From Sphaerolaimus hirsutus (taxonomy: Eukaryota > Nematoda > Chromadorea > Monhysterida > Sphaerolaimidae), in contig OZ038457.1 of assembly GCA_964036195.1 (NCBI GenBank), forward strand, positions 3,382,635-3,446,634: a stretch of 64,000 nt of DNA, given 5' to 3'. Below the pieces are notes generated by a model that made no database searches, was not told where the DNA came from, and worked only from the letters and a program-made list of their open reading frames with translations. Below are positions 22,121-35,322 of the stretch, in pieces. The translations under genes and the position numbers were made by a program. Positions within the stretch are counted from its first letter, which is position 1, and each line of letters starts with the position of its first letter.

Positions 22121-22503
22121 CGTGTACGTTTGCCGCTTTACAGGGCATTTCACGTGAAGTTTGACGCTTTGCATAACATTTTACAGGGCATTTACAGGGT
22201 CTGGGATTGTTCCCTGTATGCGGTGCGGGAACGTACATCACATTTACACCAATTAATTTACTACTTGTCCTTTATTACTTTAGACAAATGTGTATGACCT
22301 TTGACAATTTACCTTACGTACACCTTACAGGGTGCGGGACGCGCAGCAGGGGGCAGTCGGAGCGCAGAAAAATGTCAAGTAAAATGAAAGAAAATCTGCA
22401 CAAAATGAAAGACAATTTCACAGTGAATCTTTTACACTTTACGTAACAATTTTACACTTGACACACTTGTACGACTGCGACCAGAGAACCCACCACTACA
22501 AAA

Positions 22504-22802
22504 ATATAAACACCTTCCCGGTCACGTCCGGCAGCCATTTTTTGATGTTACTTCTTATATCCTATCCCCAGTTCTAGAGCGCCCCAGAAGCTGAAACTTG
22601 GGGGAGATATTGGCGCAACCCCCCTCTACTTCGCATGAATTGGGGGGGTCGCCGCGACCCCCCCAATTCATGCGAAGTAGAGGGGGGTTGCGACAATATC
22701 TCCCCCAACTTTCAGCCTCTGGGGCGCTCTAGAACTGGGGATAGGATATAAGAAGTAACATCAAAAAATGGCTGCCGGACGTGACCGGGAAGGTGTTTAT
22801 AT
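22504..22802. repeat. Long palindrome, 299 bp, near perfect
   Basis: Arms from ATATAAACACCTTCCCGG to its mirror GGAAGGTGTTTATAT, with only a few mismatches and a small GTCGCCGCGAC centre near 22650. No open frame. Likely a recent foldback element. Confidence 0.88.
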
Positions 22803-23003
22803 AGAAAACCACTGACCAGTCGCCAAGCCAAAATGTCCAAAAGAGCTCCAAAAACGGTTCACATTGTACAAAAAGGACTCTTTAAGAACTGCCAATCAGT
22901 CACACCTGTAAAAGGAAAGACATTTTGATAAAAATAATATAGGTCAGAAATTGAAAAGCGCACAGTTTGTTGATGGATGAGTTTCGGCTTGATGAAATAC
23001 AGT

Positions 23004-23439
23004 TACCGTATTTCCTCAAATTACCCCCGGGGGGTTTATTTTTTCAGCGTGGACATTTTAGGGGGGGGGGTAAACGAGGGGGGGTATTTCGAGGGGGGGT
23101 TTATTATTTCGCCGGAAATTTTTTGAAATCCCAGTACTAAATCGTTGTTTGTAACGTACACAGACGTCGGAAAATGAAAGAAAACCCGCTATTTATAAGA
23201 CTCTATAGACTTATATATTTAAGTACGTAGACGGTATAAAACCTGTTCAAACATAACACAGTCATTGTTTTTTACGTGTGTTCTGCGTTTCCCGGAGCTT
23301 TTGTCATCTACGTTCTAGATACACTGAATTTGGGGGGGGGGTATTTCGAGGGGGGGGGTTAATAAACTCATAGTGTCCATTTTGAGGGGGGGGGGGTTAT
23401 TTCGAGGGGAACCGGGGGGTATTTCGAGGAAATACGGTA
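23004..23439. mobile_element. Palindromic element, TACCGTATTTCCTC family
   Basis: Termini TACCGTATTTCCTC and GAGGAAATACGGTA. The arms contain repeated GGGGGTATTTCGAGG units and poly-G runs. Confidence 0.82.
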
Positions 23440-23910
23440 TACTATTTTCAAGCGGCAGTTTTGCATTTACCAGAATAGCATTTTACCTGGCTATATACCT
23501 GTATCTAGCTAATAGTTTTGTCATTTTAGGATTTGCTAGGCATGGATGATCAAAAATAGACCAGAAAAATAGAAAATAATCGAAATTTACAAACTATCTG
23601 AATGTAAAATGTGATATCCTCAAAGTCAAACGACCCGAGTACTTAATTGTTTTTTAATATTTAGGGTTTTTTTAGTCCGTGAAACTTTCGGTCAAAAGTA
23701 CACTTGAATAAGTCGGATGGAACTGGAAGGAGCATGCGGGTTTTATTTTGATAAATTGAGATGCCAATTTTTGAACGTAAATCATAAATTGCGTGACATC
23801 AGACACCCGCTTAAACGGTGGAAACTCCCAGCCAGTGATGAAAAAGCGCCAAAAAAGGGCGCCAGGCGCCATTGGGAAACCGGGCGCCAAGCGCCAAGGA
23901 CGCCATAGGC

Positions 23911-24064
23911 CCCCCACACGCTAGTTGACATCGACACAAATGTCAACTGGTTCCTATCCCAATTCAAAGCTCGCTGGCGAGCCAACGAACGACCTTCAAA
24001 TGGAAGCGTGGAATTGGGATCGGAACCAGTTGACATTTGTGTCGATGTCAACTAGCGTGTGAGG
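23911..24064. mobile_element. Foldback MITE, CACACGCTAGTTGACATCG family
   Basis: Inverted arms CACGCTAGTTGACATCGAC ... GTCGATGTCAACTAGCGTG. A second copy is at 43773-43929. Confidence 0.82.
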
Positions 24065-24132
24065 GGACATAGAAACAGGGCATCAAACAAACAGAAAACG
24101 CACATGAGCTATTCTATTTTCAGCCACGCACC

Positions 24133-24794
24133 TAGGGTGTCAAAACAAATTTTTTACGGAAAACGGAAACGGAAACGGAAAATTTTTTCCAGCGGCCGGA
24201 AAACGGAACGGAAAACGGAAAAAAAATTGCACTTGGCGGAAAACGGAAACGGAAACGGAAAAAAAATTTCAGCGGCCGGAAAACGGAAAAAGAGGCCGGA
24301 AAAACGGAAACGGAAAAATCAAATTTGCATGGAAATGGAAAAAACTTGCTGAAATTTTGCCGGAAAATGGATAAAATTTGCTGAAATTTTGCTGGAAGTG
24401 GAAAAATTTTGCAGTAATTTTGCTAGACACAGAAAATTTTTTTACATCATTGACAATCTGCATGAATTATTACCAGTTTGGCTGATCAGAAAACAGAAAG
24501 TTGAGCCAGAAAAAGGTAAAATGAGGTGGAAAAATGGAATAGTGAGACGGAAAATGGAAAAAAGGCGGAAAAACTGGAAATTGAGGCGGAAAACGGAAAA
24601 AGGCGGAAAAACTGAAAATTGAGCCGGAAAACGGAAAATGAAGCGGAAAAACGGAAACGGAAAAAAAAGTTGCCGGAAAACGGAACGGAAAACGGAAAAA
24701 AAATTTCAGCAGCCGGAAAACGGAACGGAAAACGGAAAAAATTTGCCTGCGGAAAACGGAAACGGAAAACGGAAAACGGAAATTTGACACCCTA
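24133..24794. mobile_element. hAT-type element with AAAACGG arrays
   Basis: TAGGGTGTCAAA ... TTTGACACCCTA with exact 8-bp duplication CACGCACC. Both arms are packed with CGGAAAACGGAAA units, in opposite senses, around a diverged centre near 24450. Confidence 0.92.
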
Positions 24795-25258
24795 CACGCA
24801 CCTGCATACCCTGTCGCGAATCAATAAATATCAGCTCAAGCGGTTCAAATACCCAGTTTTATTCTACGATTTGAGGGCCATTGTATTTAAAGTGGCACAG
24901 ATGACAAAAATAGATATTTTTGAATAATAAAAAATCAGTCAACTAGTTTTAGTAAATAATCAAAATCTGAAATGGAAAGAGGGTCAGAAAAATTACATTT
25001 CACCTTGAATAAGCCCCCCTCCAAAAAAATAAATCACAACTGCCACCAGAGTGAGAAAACGGTCCCCAGGAAGATTTTCAAAGTAGCCATTTTAGCAGTG
25101 ATGTTTGATATTTTTGACCATAATTGTTGTTTCCGTAAAAAGATCATTGTGGTTCAAAAATCAGCCACAAATTTTTTCCCAAAATCTCATGCAAAAAAAT
25201 CGACACATCCTCTGAACTCTGATAAAAAAAGTCCTGTCTTACATGGTGCGGGACTGGC

Positions 25259-26021
25259 TAGGGTGGCAGAATTTACCGTACCGTACCGTACCGTACCGCA
25301 TTTTTGGGAAATTTACTGTACCGTACCGTTTACCACACTTTTAGAAATTTACCGTACCGTACCGCGTACCGCATTTTCCAAAATTTACCGCACCGTACCG
25401 CGTACCGCACTCATTTACCGCCGAAAATGCGGTAAATTTTTCTCAGATTGACCGTAAATATGGCAATTTATTGATGCAAATAAATGTGGTTTTCTGAAAA
25501 AAATTTGCGCGCAAGCGCGCAACTTTCACAACATTGTTTTCCTGTTTGAAGCCCTTCCATTTCTGCATGCATAATTGCTATAATTCATGATTAACATTAC
25601 TATAATGTGCTTTATAAAATCAAACCATGCGCTTCAAGACGCTCTCAAGGTGTGAAATATCACCCTCAATGTATTTACTTTCTATTCTGAGCTTTTTTGT
25701 TGCAGTGATAGGTTTGATGTATGGTCATATACTCATTTTCAACTATTTTCAGCTACTTTTAGCAATTTTTCACCCACTTTTTGCAACCTTTTCTCCATTT
25801 CTTCCTTCTACACAATAAATAAGCCCCTACATAGTTCCGCATTGATACATTTCTGACATTGGAAATTTACCGTACCGTACCACGTACCGCACTTTTCAGA
25901 TTTACCGTACCGTACCGTTTACCGCAAAATTGAAGATTTACCGTACCGTACCGTTTACCGCAAAATGGGAAATTTACCGTACCGTACGGTTTACCGCAAG
26001 GCCGTACCGTCTGCCACCCTA
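25259..26021. mobile_element. Element with TACCG arrays, TAGGGTGGCAGA termini
   Basis: TAGGGTGGCAGA ... TCTGCCACCCTA. The arms are arrays of TACCG. The centre has the GCGCGCAAGCGCGC palindrome at about 25507. The flanks share only CTGGC, so the target duplication is not clean. Confidence 0.82.
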
Positions 26022-27694
26022 CTGGCCCTCGTTTCAACTGTAAATTCTTTTCTCAAAAACGTCAACCAAACATAAAAACGCGGCGACAAAATGTCAACTC
26101 AATCAATTAACCAAATTGAACACCGGTATCTGGCTGCAACGCCTGTCAGCCAGTCTGCATTTCGAGTGGAAAAGCATTAGCTAGGCGGATGAAATGTTAA
26201 TGAATACCGTACACTCTTGAATAGGATCCCCGGGGAGGTACAAGTCGATGGACTTCTCTTGTCACTATACAGTTTCGTTTCACTATACTTATGTCTCAAA
26301 TTCGATTACTTATGTCTTATATTCTAATTTGAACGTACTGATTCCGTTTGGTTAACGGTAAATTTTATAAGTCAGACCTTTTAATGAGAGCAGATCATAA
26401 AGGTGTCTTTTTGGCTCAGTGCCAACATTTTGAAATGATTTCAAAGCGGTGCACGTTAATGATGATGTGTGTTTTGATGGACTGTTCAATTACATGGAAT
26501 TGTCTAGTGAAAAAGTCAGTTGACATATTTATGGGTGTGTGCTTTCAATAATCTGAATATTTTTTGTTATGTATGGGGTATTATTCAAGCTGGGGGCGGT
26601 GATTTTCCCTGATTTCACTGGCAACGTAAGTTATGATTTCTTGTCGAAGTCTCACACAAGTCTATTGGGAATCTATTCAACACAGAAAATCTACACACAG
26701 GGAATCTATTCAACAACATACGGTATCAATACTTTATGAAAACAATTGACGCGAATACACCCTCAGGTGCAACTTTATTGGTCCATTTTGGCATGTTGCC
26801 AGCAATCACATGGATACTTACCTACATACAAAAGCTATTGGTAAGCAATATTTGCATTATCATATCATTTTACACGGATAAAGATATTTGTTTACCTAGC
26901 TAACTGCACTATCTACAAAATACAACATAGTTTTATGGTAGCTGAAATAGAATACATCACATGCTAGAAATTGAAGATTGTGCACATGCTTCTAAATATA
27001 TTCAAATTGGAACAAAATCCAATTAAGTTTTCTGAAAATATTCCAGACACACAAGGGATCTGCATAAATTACTGGGGGAAAAACCACTATTCAGATGCAA
27101 AAACGTTACTGAAAGTAATTTTTAATCAGGGAGAAGCATGTGCATCAACCAAAAAAATCACACGAAAAACGGAAATACCTAAAGTAAATAGAAGTTCTAA
27201 GCATACCTAGACATAGAATTGGGCTCTCTAAAAAACAAAATGAACAATACAAACGACAGTTTTGCGAATCCCCCTTTGCAAACACAAAATATAATCAAAT
27301 AACATAATATTTATCTGGCTTGTTATTCCGCAAAATGGAGCAAAAGTATAGAATGATGCACATTGAAAATTGCCCTGTCTCATGCAATTTACAGCGACAG
27401 AAGGGGAACTCAGAAATAACACAATACACTGAAAAGTATACAATATACTCAACATACATATTTATGTATATGATAGCTGCGCTGCGCGTAACGATGGCAA
27501 ACAAAAATTCGATTTTTTCTTTAAATTTTCGAATTTTTGTGTTTAAAATTTTTTTATTTCACCACTAGAAAAACAGTGTGAACCGTTTTTCCCAGTATTT
27601 TTCGTTGAAAATGAATATTAAATGCAGAAATGCAATTCAAAACAGCAATTTCACATCGATCTATTTGTAGTGGTAGAGCGAAAAATGTTCAGGT
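26022..27694. other. AT-rich intergenic sequence; nothing recognised
   Basis: Short frames only, none with known motifs or plausible splice partners. No transposon termini recognised. Confidence 0.4.
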
Positions 27695-27898
27695 GGCAAT
27701 CCCAAGCCCTGTAAAGTGTAAAGTAAAGTGTCAAATGTAAAGTCAAATGCAAAGTAAAGTGTCAAATGTAAAGTCAAATGCAAAGTAAAGTGTCAATTGT
27801 CATGCAAAGTTCAGTAATAAAATCTTTTCTTTTTTGTTTTGATTGACACTTTACTTTACATTTGACACTTAACACTTAACAGGGCTTGGGATTGCCCC
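27695..27898. mobile_element. Foldback MITE, GGCAATCCCAAGCCCTG family
   Basis: Inverted ends GGCAATCCCAAGCCCTGT and ACAGGGCTTGGGATTGCC, with TGTCAAATG units inside. Related to 36276-36468, 37943-38131 and 45424-45638. Confidence 0.8.
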
Positions 27899-28769
27899 CT
27901 GATGGTCTGCGATAACGGTTTGAAAAGCAGCAAAACACAAAGATTTATTCAGAACTCAGAAAAATTCGAAAACTAAGCTCGAAAACTATTTTAGAACAAA
28001 ATTAGAAAAACGAGAAATCATTTTAGAAAAAAACAAAAACATAAAATTCAAAAAAAAATTTCCGGAATGTTTGCCATCGTTAGCTATGCGCCCATAGCAG
28101 ACCATGTGCTCTTGATAATCAGAATAAAAATTGATACATGGAACAAGGAACAAGTTTTTAGAAACATGAATACATACATAAATACTTGCATCATGAATAC
28201 ATACAAAATATTTACATGCATACAAGTTTTTTTAAATTGTGACCATGAATAAATAAGTATAGGAAGATATGAAATTGGTAGCAAAAAATCCAAAATACAC
28301 CTGGGCAAAATTTATGATAGAGAAAAACAAACTCCTTGCCAGAAAAATATAAAATACATGTTTTCATCAAATCAGTTTTCGTTGAATAGCTCCCAATATA
28401 ATGGTCAAAAAAACTCCTTTGATCCAGACATGATAAAATAAAATATTCATGGTCAAAACATGAATCTAGACTAAAACATAAATAGGTTTGTTACATAAAT
28501 CAAGCACATATTCATAGTAATTACATGCATTTATCACAATATTCTAATGCAAATACAGCTAACAAAGCTAATTGAAATTGACAAACTATATCTACTTGTC
28601 TTGACGTGTCAGACTTTTTTGACATATCCCTAATGAAATCGATCAGAAGTTTATCATAGACATACATGAATATAATATTCATGGACAAATGTATTTTGGA
28701 TACAATGACGCTGCATTTATTCTCGCTCTGAATTGTCATTTTTTTACTGGAAACTCAACCCGATGACGT

Positions 28770-29020
28770 AAACTCCAGTGTTTCTACACCTTGCACGCGC
28801 GGTTCACGCTGGAAGCGTGCCAAAGACATTTAACGCACGCGATTTCGCGAAAAAGTCAAAAAAATTCATTACTGTTATAACGTTTTACGTTAACGTATTC
28901 ACAACAGTGAGGCGTCACATATTTTAACAAGAATCGCATCCTTAAATTATATTTGGCAAGTTTCCAACATGATACATAAGTCAGCGCGTGTGCAGAGTAT
29001 CAATTCCACCGGTATAAGCA
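28770..29020. repeat. Diverged copy of TTGGCACGCTTCCA repeat
   Basis: Resembles 11851-12097: ACCTTGCACGCGC, GGAAGCGTGCCAAA, the central TTTTACGTTAACGTATTCAC and the mirror TTGGCAAGTTTCCAACATG. Confidence 0.65.
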
Positions 29021-32000
29021 AGTGTGCAGACAGTTACATAGGGAAAAACACGGCTGCAATGCCATGCTCCAAATGAAATCACGAAACATCGAAATACAAA
29101 TCGGAAATATCAAACTGGGCGCATCGAATTAGATGAAAATCTAAATCAGGCAAAAAGTCGGGATTTTCCTTTGCAAAGCATCCAAATAAGATGTTAGGTA
29201 ATGTTCCTACGCAGACTAGTTTTCATATGATAACCGAAATTTTCAAAATTGATAGATCCGAAATTATCAGCAAATCTAAATTACATTAAAAGTCTGACCG
29301 TCAAGCATAGAGATAATGCAACCAATAAAAAGTTTTTAAATGAATACTAACAGACTAGGGTTGGAAATCCAGCGAAGAAAACCTGATGACTAAAAAATGA
29401 CAAAAAAGTAAATATTTAGCCGCCTGCAGTAAATTCCATGTGCAACAAATGGGTAGGCGCATACAAGGACGTATCCAAGTGTGAGCAAAAGTGGGTGTCC
29501 AAAAATTGTAAAATTTCAAAAATTTTAAGCGTAAATGTATATGTAGTACACTTAACGAATTTATGTAGAGGGTTGTTTACACTTCCGAGCTTACAATAAT
29601 TTAAACATTTCAGTTCTACTTCGACGTTGGTTTTGGGCGATTCGGTGGGCGAACAACGTGGCGTTGACGTTTTCGGCTACGTCGCTGCGCTACGTCGGCA
29701 ACGTGGCAAAGTGCATTTCCGTTTTTCCGGTGCCCCATTGTGTTATGTGTGTCTTTTTGGCCAAGGAAAGGATTGGAGGTATTGAGGATCTGACACAAAG
29801 TTGACGCTGTGATGTAAATAGTTGTTTTTATTTGTTTAGAATATTTTTTAAAATTAGGTAGTTTTTTTTTAAGAAAGTGAGACAAGTGAATTGGCGACAA
29901 TTTTAATTGTGACAGTTTAATTTAAAAGTATTTTTTCTATTTCTACTAGCGGTTTAGATTGCATAACAAAGTTTCAGTTATTTTCTCTAAGTAAAAAGAG
30001 TGACGCTGCAGTTACGTGTCGTAGTGCGTGAATGGTCAGTGATAACTGAGGGCACATGGGTTGAATTTTGACTAACTTTCGCTGCATTTTTTGAAGTGAG
30101 GGCCGTGGTTATTGATCTAGTATGTACTGTGCATTCCTGCATTTCCGGAATGGGAAACAAAAGTTAATTTACAAGCGATTTTACAAAGGTACACTGATTA
30201 TAGAGGTGCGATGATGATTGGTGTTGAAAATGAGAGGTAATTAAAAGAATCGAGTCTAACTCGACAGGCATGATCGCATGTCTAAATGCCTACTCCCTTG
30301 GCTTGTTGTGAGAACAGCCCAGTCCGCCGATCTCATCGAAACAAGCACCCATACAGTGACAAGTGTACTTATTTTTGAGTGAATTGAGCAGTTCGGTATT
30401 TTCGGGGTGTGGTTTTTGCACAGTGCGTATGGGATCAGAAAGCCGTGGCTGACTAATTAACATTCTGGTAGCAGAATGAGTGGTGTAGCAGCAAGAGTGG
30501 TCATTTTCGTGATAAGTGCCTTCGGTAGTTAATGGCTGTTGCGTTTCGGCATGTGGCAGTGGATTCACTTGAGTTTGTTTTTAGTTTTAAACTTCAAAAA
30601 GTCATGCAATCTAAACATGCATTTAAGCTACAAAGATTGAAATTTATAAACTTTCAAGTTGCCAATCATTTGCGTTCGTATTTCTATTAAGCGTTATACC
30701 GACTTCATATTCATTTTAACTTTAGGTTTGGTAGGGAATAGGTAAAACTCGAGTATGTTAATTTTTATTTGATTTTACGTTTGCAACTTCGCTATTTTTT
30801 ATCTACCTAATCCTAGATAGATTTTTTTGTATTTCCCTTTCCCCTAGAAAACTGATAACTTGACATTTGGATATTTAGGAATTTATGCAAATTTCGTGGT
30901 TGATCTTTATTATACAAAGAGATGAAATAATAAGCCGCTTGTTTTTCCTGTTTTTTCCCCGAATATTTTGATAAGTGTAAAGGTGATCTGATTTGAGTGC
31001 GTATTTATTTTATCACTCTGGTGGAATTTCCGCTAAGAGTCTTTAAAACGGTACCATAATTCATTTTTTCCTTGACAGTCAGTGTGAAAGTTAATTTCGT
31101 TCGCCTTACCGGTATCCTAATCTTATCATGGATTATCCCACTTACGACATTTTTTCGTTGTGCATTAATAATACGTGTGCTTCTTACGCTTTGGATATCA
31201 ACGTCATTTTCGTTTATTATACGCTCTTTTTGCTGATGGGATTATTGTTCGCGTGCTTATTTGTTTCGCTAATTGCTGTGTGTTTCCCCGTTCGTGGAGG
31301 TGGTTTTGGGATTTCGGTAGAGTTCGCTGAGTAAAATTTGAATCGCCCGCCATTTTTTTCGCGCTAAAACAAGTTTTTACAGTATCTCGTGTGTTTTTCC
31401 TGTTCTTTTTATTCTTGTCGCATTCGTTCATTTTCTCATTTTTCTATTTTTATCCTTGCTTTTGTTCCCAACCCGATTTTTGGATTTTTGGCGCGTGAAT
31501 TCTTTGTGTTTTTGTGTAGTTGATCGACGTATCCTGTAAACTGACGCCGTGAATAATTTTAGGTATGCCCGTTTTAAAATTCCGTGTGTCCGTAAAGTCG
31601 TTTGTAAGCATGCTTCTCGTGGTATGTGGAAGTGTTGTCTGGACTTGGCTTATGTTGTTGCGTATAAAAGCGTACCGTAATTTAGAGTAGGGGTCGATTC
31701 AGTCGAAATTGCTTCGGTTTCATTTTCTTGGAGTTTTTTCGAAGGTTTTGTGCCGCTGGTTAGAAACTCGCTCTCAGTGTGTTCCCTGTGTTCTATCTGA
31801 ATGTGTGAATTCTGAGTCTAAAAATCGCCTAAAATAAAATCTCTTCTAAAAACTTCGGACCCCTTGGTGTAAATTAGACATTCAACTAATTGCTGGTGCG
31901 TTGATAAAAACGCCATTCGCTAAAAAGCTAACTTAATTGACGTAGCGTACACCTGTGATATTCACTTCGGTGAATTCACCATTGTGCGTTGCGAATTCAA

Positions 32001-32100
32001 TCGGTAGTCGCTTTTCCGTTGCCTTACTTTGTTGCTCATCCAACGAGTAGGTGTGAGATCGGTAAAACTTGGCAGTTTGCCATAGTGGAATTTGGTTGAG
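29021..32100. other. About 3 kb without recognised gene or inverted-repeat element
   Basis: Lower repeat content than its surroundings. A TATAAAAG at about 31665 and an AATAAA at about 31834 are 170 bases apart, and TGGTGCGTTGAT follows at about 31892, which could be an LTR-type promoter, poly(A) signal and primer site; I saw no second LTR or retroviral frame. A 62-residue GC-rich frame near 29620-29810 matches nothing I know. Confidence 0.3.
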
Positions 32101-32146
32101 TAAAAAGTAGCCGGTGAAAATTCATGACACAAGGAAGGAGGGGGGG

Positions 32147-32460
32147 TTGAAGCCTTTGCGTAAATTTTTTTGAGCAAGCGTGCATTTTTCCACAACACAC
32201 AGATTATTATCAGCGGATCGTTCCCTGTATTAATATTTATATTCATGTTTATTTACATACACATTTATACAGCGGTTCCTGGCGCTAGCGCCAACATCAA
32301 TGGCGCCATTGCACGGCGCCTACGAATGGCGCCAGCGCCATGGCGCTATTCATTACTGTGCAAATAAATAGAAAAAAATTTAGGGGGGGGGCTTGGGGGC
32401 CCCCCATTCGCCTTACTCGGTAAACAAACAGCCCCCGCTGAAAAATCCTGGATACGTCCC
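32147..32460. mobile_element. Decayed CAGGG...GTATCC family element
   Basis: The right end CCTGGATACGTCCCT and the GGCGCC-rich centre match 49542-49977. The left terminus is missing. Confidence 0.65.
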
Positions 32461-32892
32461 TCCCTGGGCGCATATATTTATGAACAAAACTCATGTTCAG
32501 CTAAATAGGGCGTGATGATATGCTAAATAATTGTAAAATCACAGAGAAAATTACAAAACTTTAGCTGCAATGTGATCTAGTTATTTTATTGTAAGCAAGC
32601 TCAAACACTTTTATGTGCATGTAAATATGTAAAACTCCCAAAGCTGAAAAAAAACAGAAACAGTAAGATTTTGCAAAGTTAAGTTCGTAGGAACATGTAA
32701 ACGTAGGAGCCGAAGTACGCACTAAATTCTCGATATTTTATGCAAAAAAAATCAAATAAATTCGATAAGCACAAAAATCTGACCACCAAACACCATGCTG
32801 TTGACGGAATAACTTTTTTCTGCTAGGTAATATTGTAAAAAGCCAATCGAATGAAATGAATAAAGGAAGAAACGGATGGAGTGTCACGTCTT

Positions 32893-33145
32893 GGGGCCCA
32901 TTTCCTTACTTTGTCAAGTTACAAGTAAAATTGTCAAGTGACAAGTGAATTGTCAAGTGACAAGTTGATTGTCAAGTAACATGGAATGTTACAAATCGCA
33001 TGTCAAGTGTAAGTGTCAAGAACATATTAATAAATCTAGCAGCCACCAAATTTTTCAAAACGAAATCTTTGGTGAAAACTATTTACAATGTTTCTCAGTC
33101 CTTGACACTCGTCCTGTAATTTGACAAGGAATGGAATTGGCTCCA
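32893..33145. mobile_element. Foldback element with TTGTCAAGTGACAAG units
   Basis: Ends GGGCCCATTTCCTTACTTTG and its imperfect mirror at 33115-33145. Arms contain repeated TGTCAAG and TGACAAG units. Confidence 0.55.
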
Positions 33146-33227
33146 GATTATGTATGCATGTATACTCTGATTCAAGCATGTTAACAAAACTTCAAGCCTT
33201 GGTTTTATAAAAGCATTGCATCACGAT

Positions 33228-33389
33228 TAGTGATGTAAAAGCGCCATGGCGCTGGCGCCTGGCGCTAGCGCCATGGCGCTTTTGGCGCTGGGCGCCATTT
33301 TCCTGTGGCGCCATTGGCGCTCGCATGCCAGAAGCGCCATGGCGCTTTTGGCGCTTGGCGCCAAAAGTCTGGCGCGTTTTACATCACTA
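33228..33389. mobile_element. hAT-type mini-element with GGCGCC arrays
   Basis: TAGTGATGTAAAAGCGCC ... GGCGCGTTTTACATCACTA, 162 bp, with exact 8-bp duplication ATCACGAT. The interior is almost entirely GGCGCC/GGCGCT repeats. Relatives: 52306-52456 and a half copy near 23835. Confidence 0.9.
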
Positions 33390-34070
33390 ATCACGATGCT
33401 TGCACTGGGCAAGACAAGCCTTGACTTTGAAATCCCATGTCTAACAAATTGTGTTTGCATGTATTCTATTTGGGTTGACAAATTGACTACTGAAATACGA
33501 GAGATTTAGAAATTCCATTCGATAAAACTTTGCGACTTTGAAAGTTGACTGGTCTTGGTCAATTATCGATAAAGTACCTAGTCAGTGTGTTTATAAATTT
33601 TTTCAATCTCTACAATTTTCAAATTTTTCTACAATGTCAATTTTTAAATTTGTTGGTGTCTGCTTAAATTGCCTCACCCTGTATTTACATTAATCTGCCG
33701 AGACAGACAAACAAGGCAATTTCCCTACAGCCAGACATCCGTTAGAATTATTTTCTAATGAATATGGTTTATCTGGCCATAATTTTAGTGATGGAAAACC
33801 AGCGGTAGAAAATATTTTGAAAAGCGTTATTTCAAAAGGTGCGCCAGACAAGGCAAGATGTCCAAAATTTCAGGACCCCAAGCAAAAAAACATCGACATA
33901 ATACGAAAATATGGCTACAACAAAAAAAACAACAAAAATTGGTGCCGAGCAAAAATAAATAGGTAAATACCTAGTTCCATGGTTCCATTCCTAACGATGG
34001 CTTGGAGTAGATTTACGATCCTTAAATTGCATTTACAGCTTAAATTTAACTAACACCTTATTCTACAGCT

Positions 34071-34421
34071 TACCGAACATACTCGAATAATTCCCCCGCC
34101 TTGAATAATTCACCCCCCTCTTAGACGAGTGAGGAAAAAATAAACCCCCTTCCAATAGCCCCCCCCCCCCCCCCCTTTGGGCATATGATAAAGTTTTTGC
34201 ATCCAATTTGAACAAAAATTGCACGTTTTTTAGTAAATAAAGCATAGGTATTTGATGAAATCAGTTAATTGAAACCTGCTTAAATTTTTTTTGACGAAAT
34301 CATAATCCCCCTTGAATAATCCCCCCCTCCCTCGAATAGTTACCTCCTCAAAGTCTGAAAAAATAATTCCCTGGGGGAATGTTTTGAGTATATATATATT
34401 TATATATATACACACGGTATA
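34071..34421. mobile_element. Decayed TACCG...CTCGAATAA element
   Basis: Similar layout to 7716-8067, with CTCGAATAATTCCCCC units facing each other. The termini are eroded. Confidence 0.5.
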
Positions 34422-35322
34422 TTGACAAAACAAAAATCAAATAGGCATTCCACATATGGCGGGGAAAAAATAGCAACGACCCCAGACAGTAATTTTACAA
34501 GCATGAATGCACAGAACTTGCAGACTGGAACAATCTATTTTAGACTGAGTGAGACTGACAGCTAGAGCTGGATGCAATCCCAAATCTGTCAAGTGACAAC
34601 AAAGAGACAAGTTGCAATTTACTTGTCAATTGTCAAATGCAGTAGAATTTTTGCTTTAAATTCATTTTGGGCTGCCACTCTCGAAGTTGTGACATTGAAT
34701 CATAAAGCTAGTCTGACAAGCTGAGAACTAAAATTTCCAGTAACTGTTAGTCAGGAATTTAAAACTACTCATGCCACTTTAAAACTTTGACTTTTCTTTG
34801 AAATTTCTTTTGTCATTTGACGGACCATTTGTAAATTTAAACCGTTTAAATTTAACCTTTGTTAAAACACTTGACATAACATGACTGTTCACCGGAAATT
34901 TGTCAACCCCCATTAACTACATAACATTCAACATGGTGCGGAATCGACAACTTATGTCAATGCAAGTAAAGTAATTATAAATGGTAAGTCGAGTGACAAG
35001 TAAAGTGACAAGTAAAAAATGCCTAGGTTTGATACTTCCCTGTCACATAAGCCATATGTTTTGGTCACTTTAATTACCACTAGTTTCCTCATGATTTTAC
35101 TTGTCACTTTTTTTACATTCGGAATCCGTATCTGATGAAAAGGCTCATACAATTAATAGTTTTATGTAAAATAATAGTTTGTTTCGGGCACATTCTTCAC
35201 GGGGGCAGATATCATAGCAGTATTTAGATCATGATGATTTTGGCAAAGTTTAACAAACCTAAAAAATTCTCAGCGGAAGCACGCCTTTTTATAAATTAAA
35301 GATGGACTACCTAAATTGAAGA
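34422..35322. other. Intergenic AT-rich sequence
   Basis: GTGACAAGTAAA-type units near 34580-35110 suggest decayed foldback elements. No gene seen. Confidence 0.35.

Noticed and set aside
24059-24927. Lys/Arg/Asn-rich and Phe/Pro/Ser-rich open frames
   Set aside because: Translations of the AAAACGG arrays on the two strands; not genes.
31128-31334. 68-residue hydrophobic frame on the plus strand
   Set aside because: No recognisable family, no splice partners and no second copy; hydrophobic frames are common by chance in T-rich DNA.
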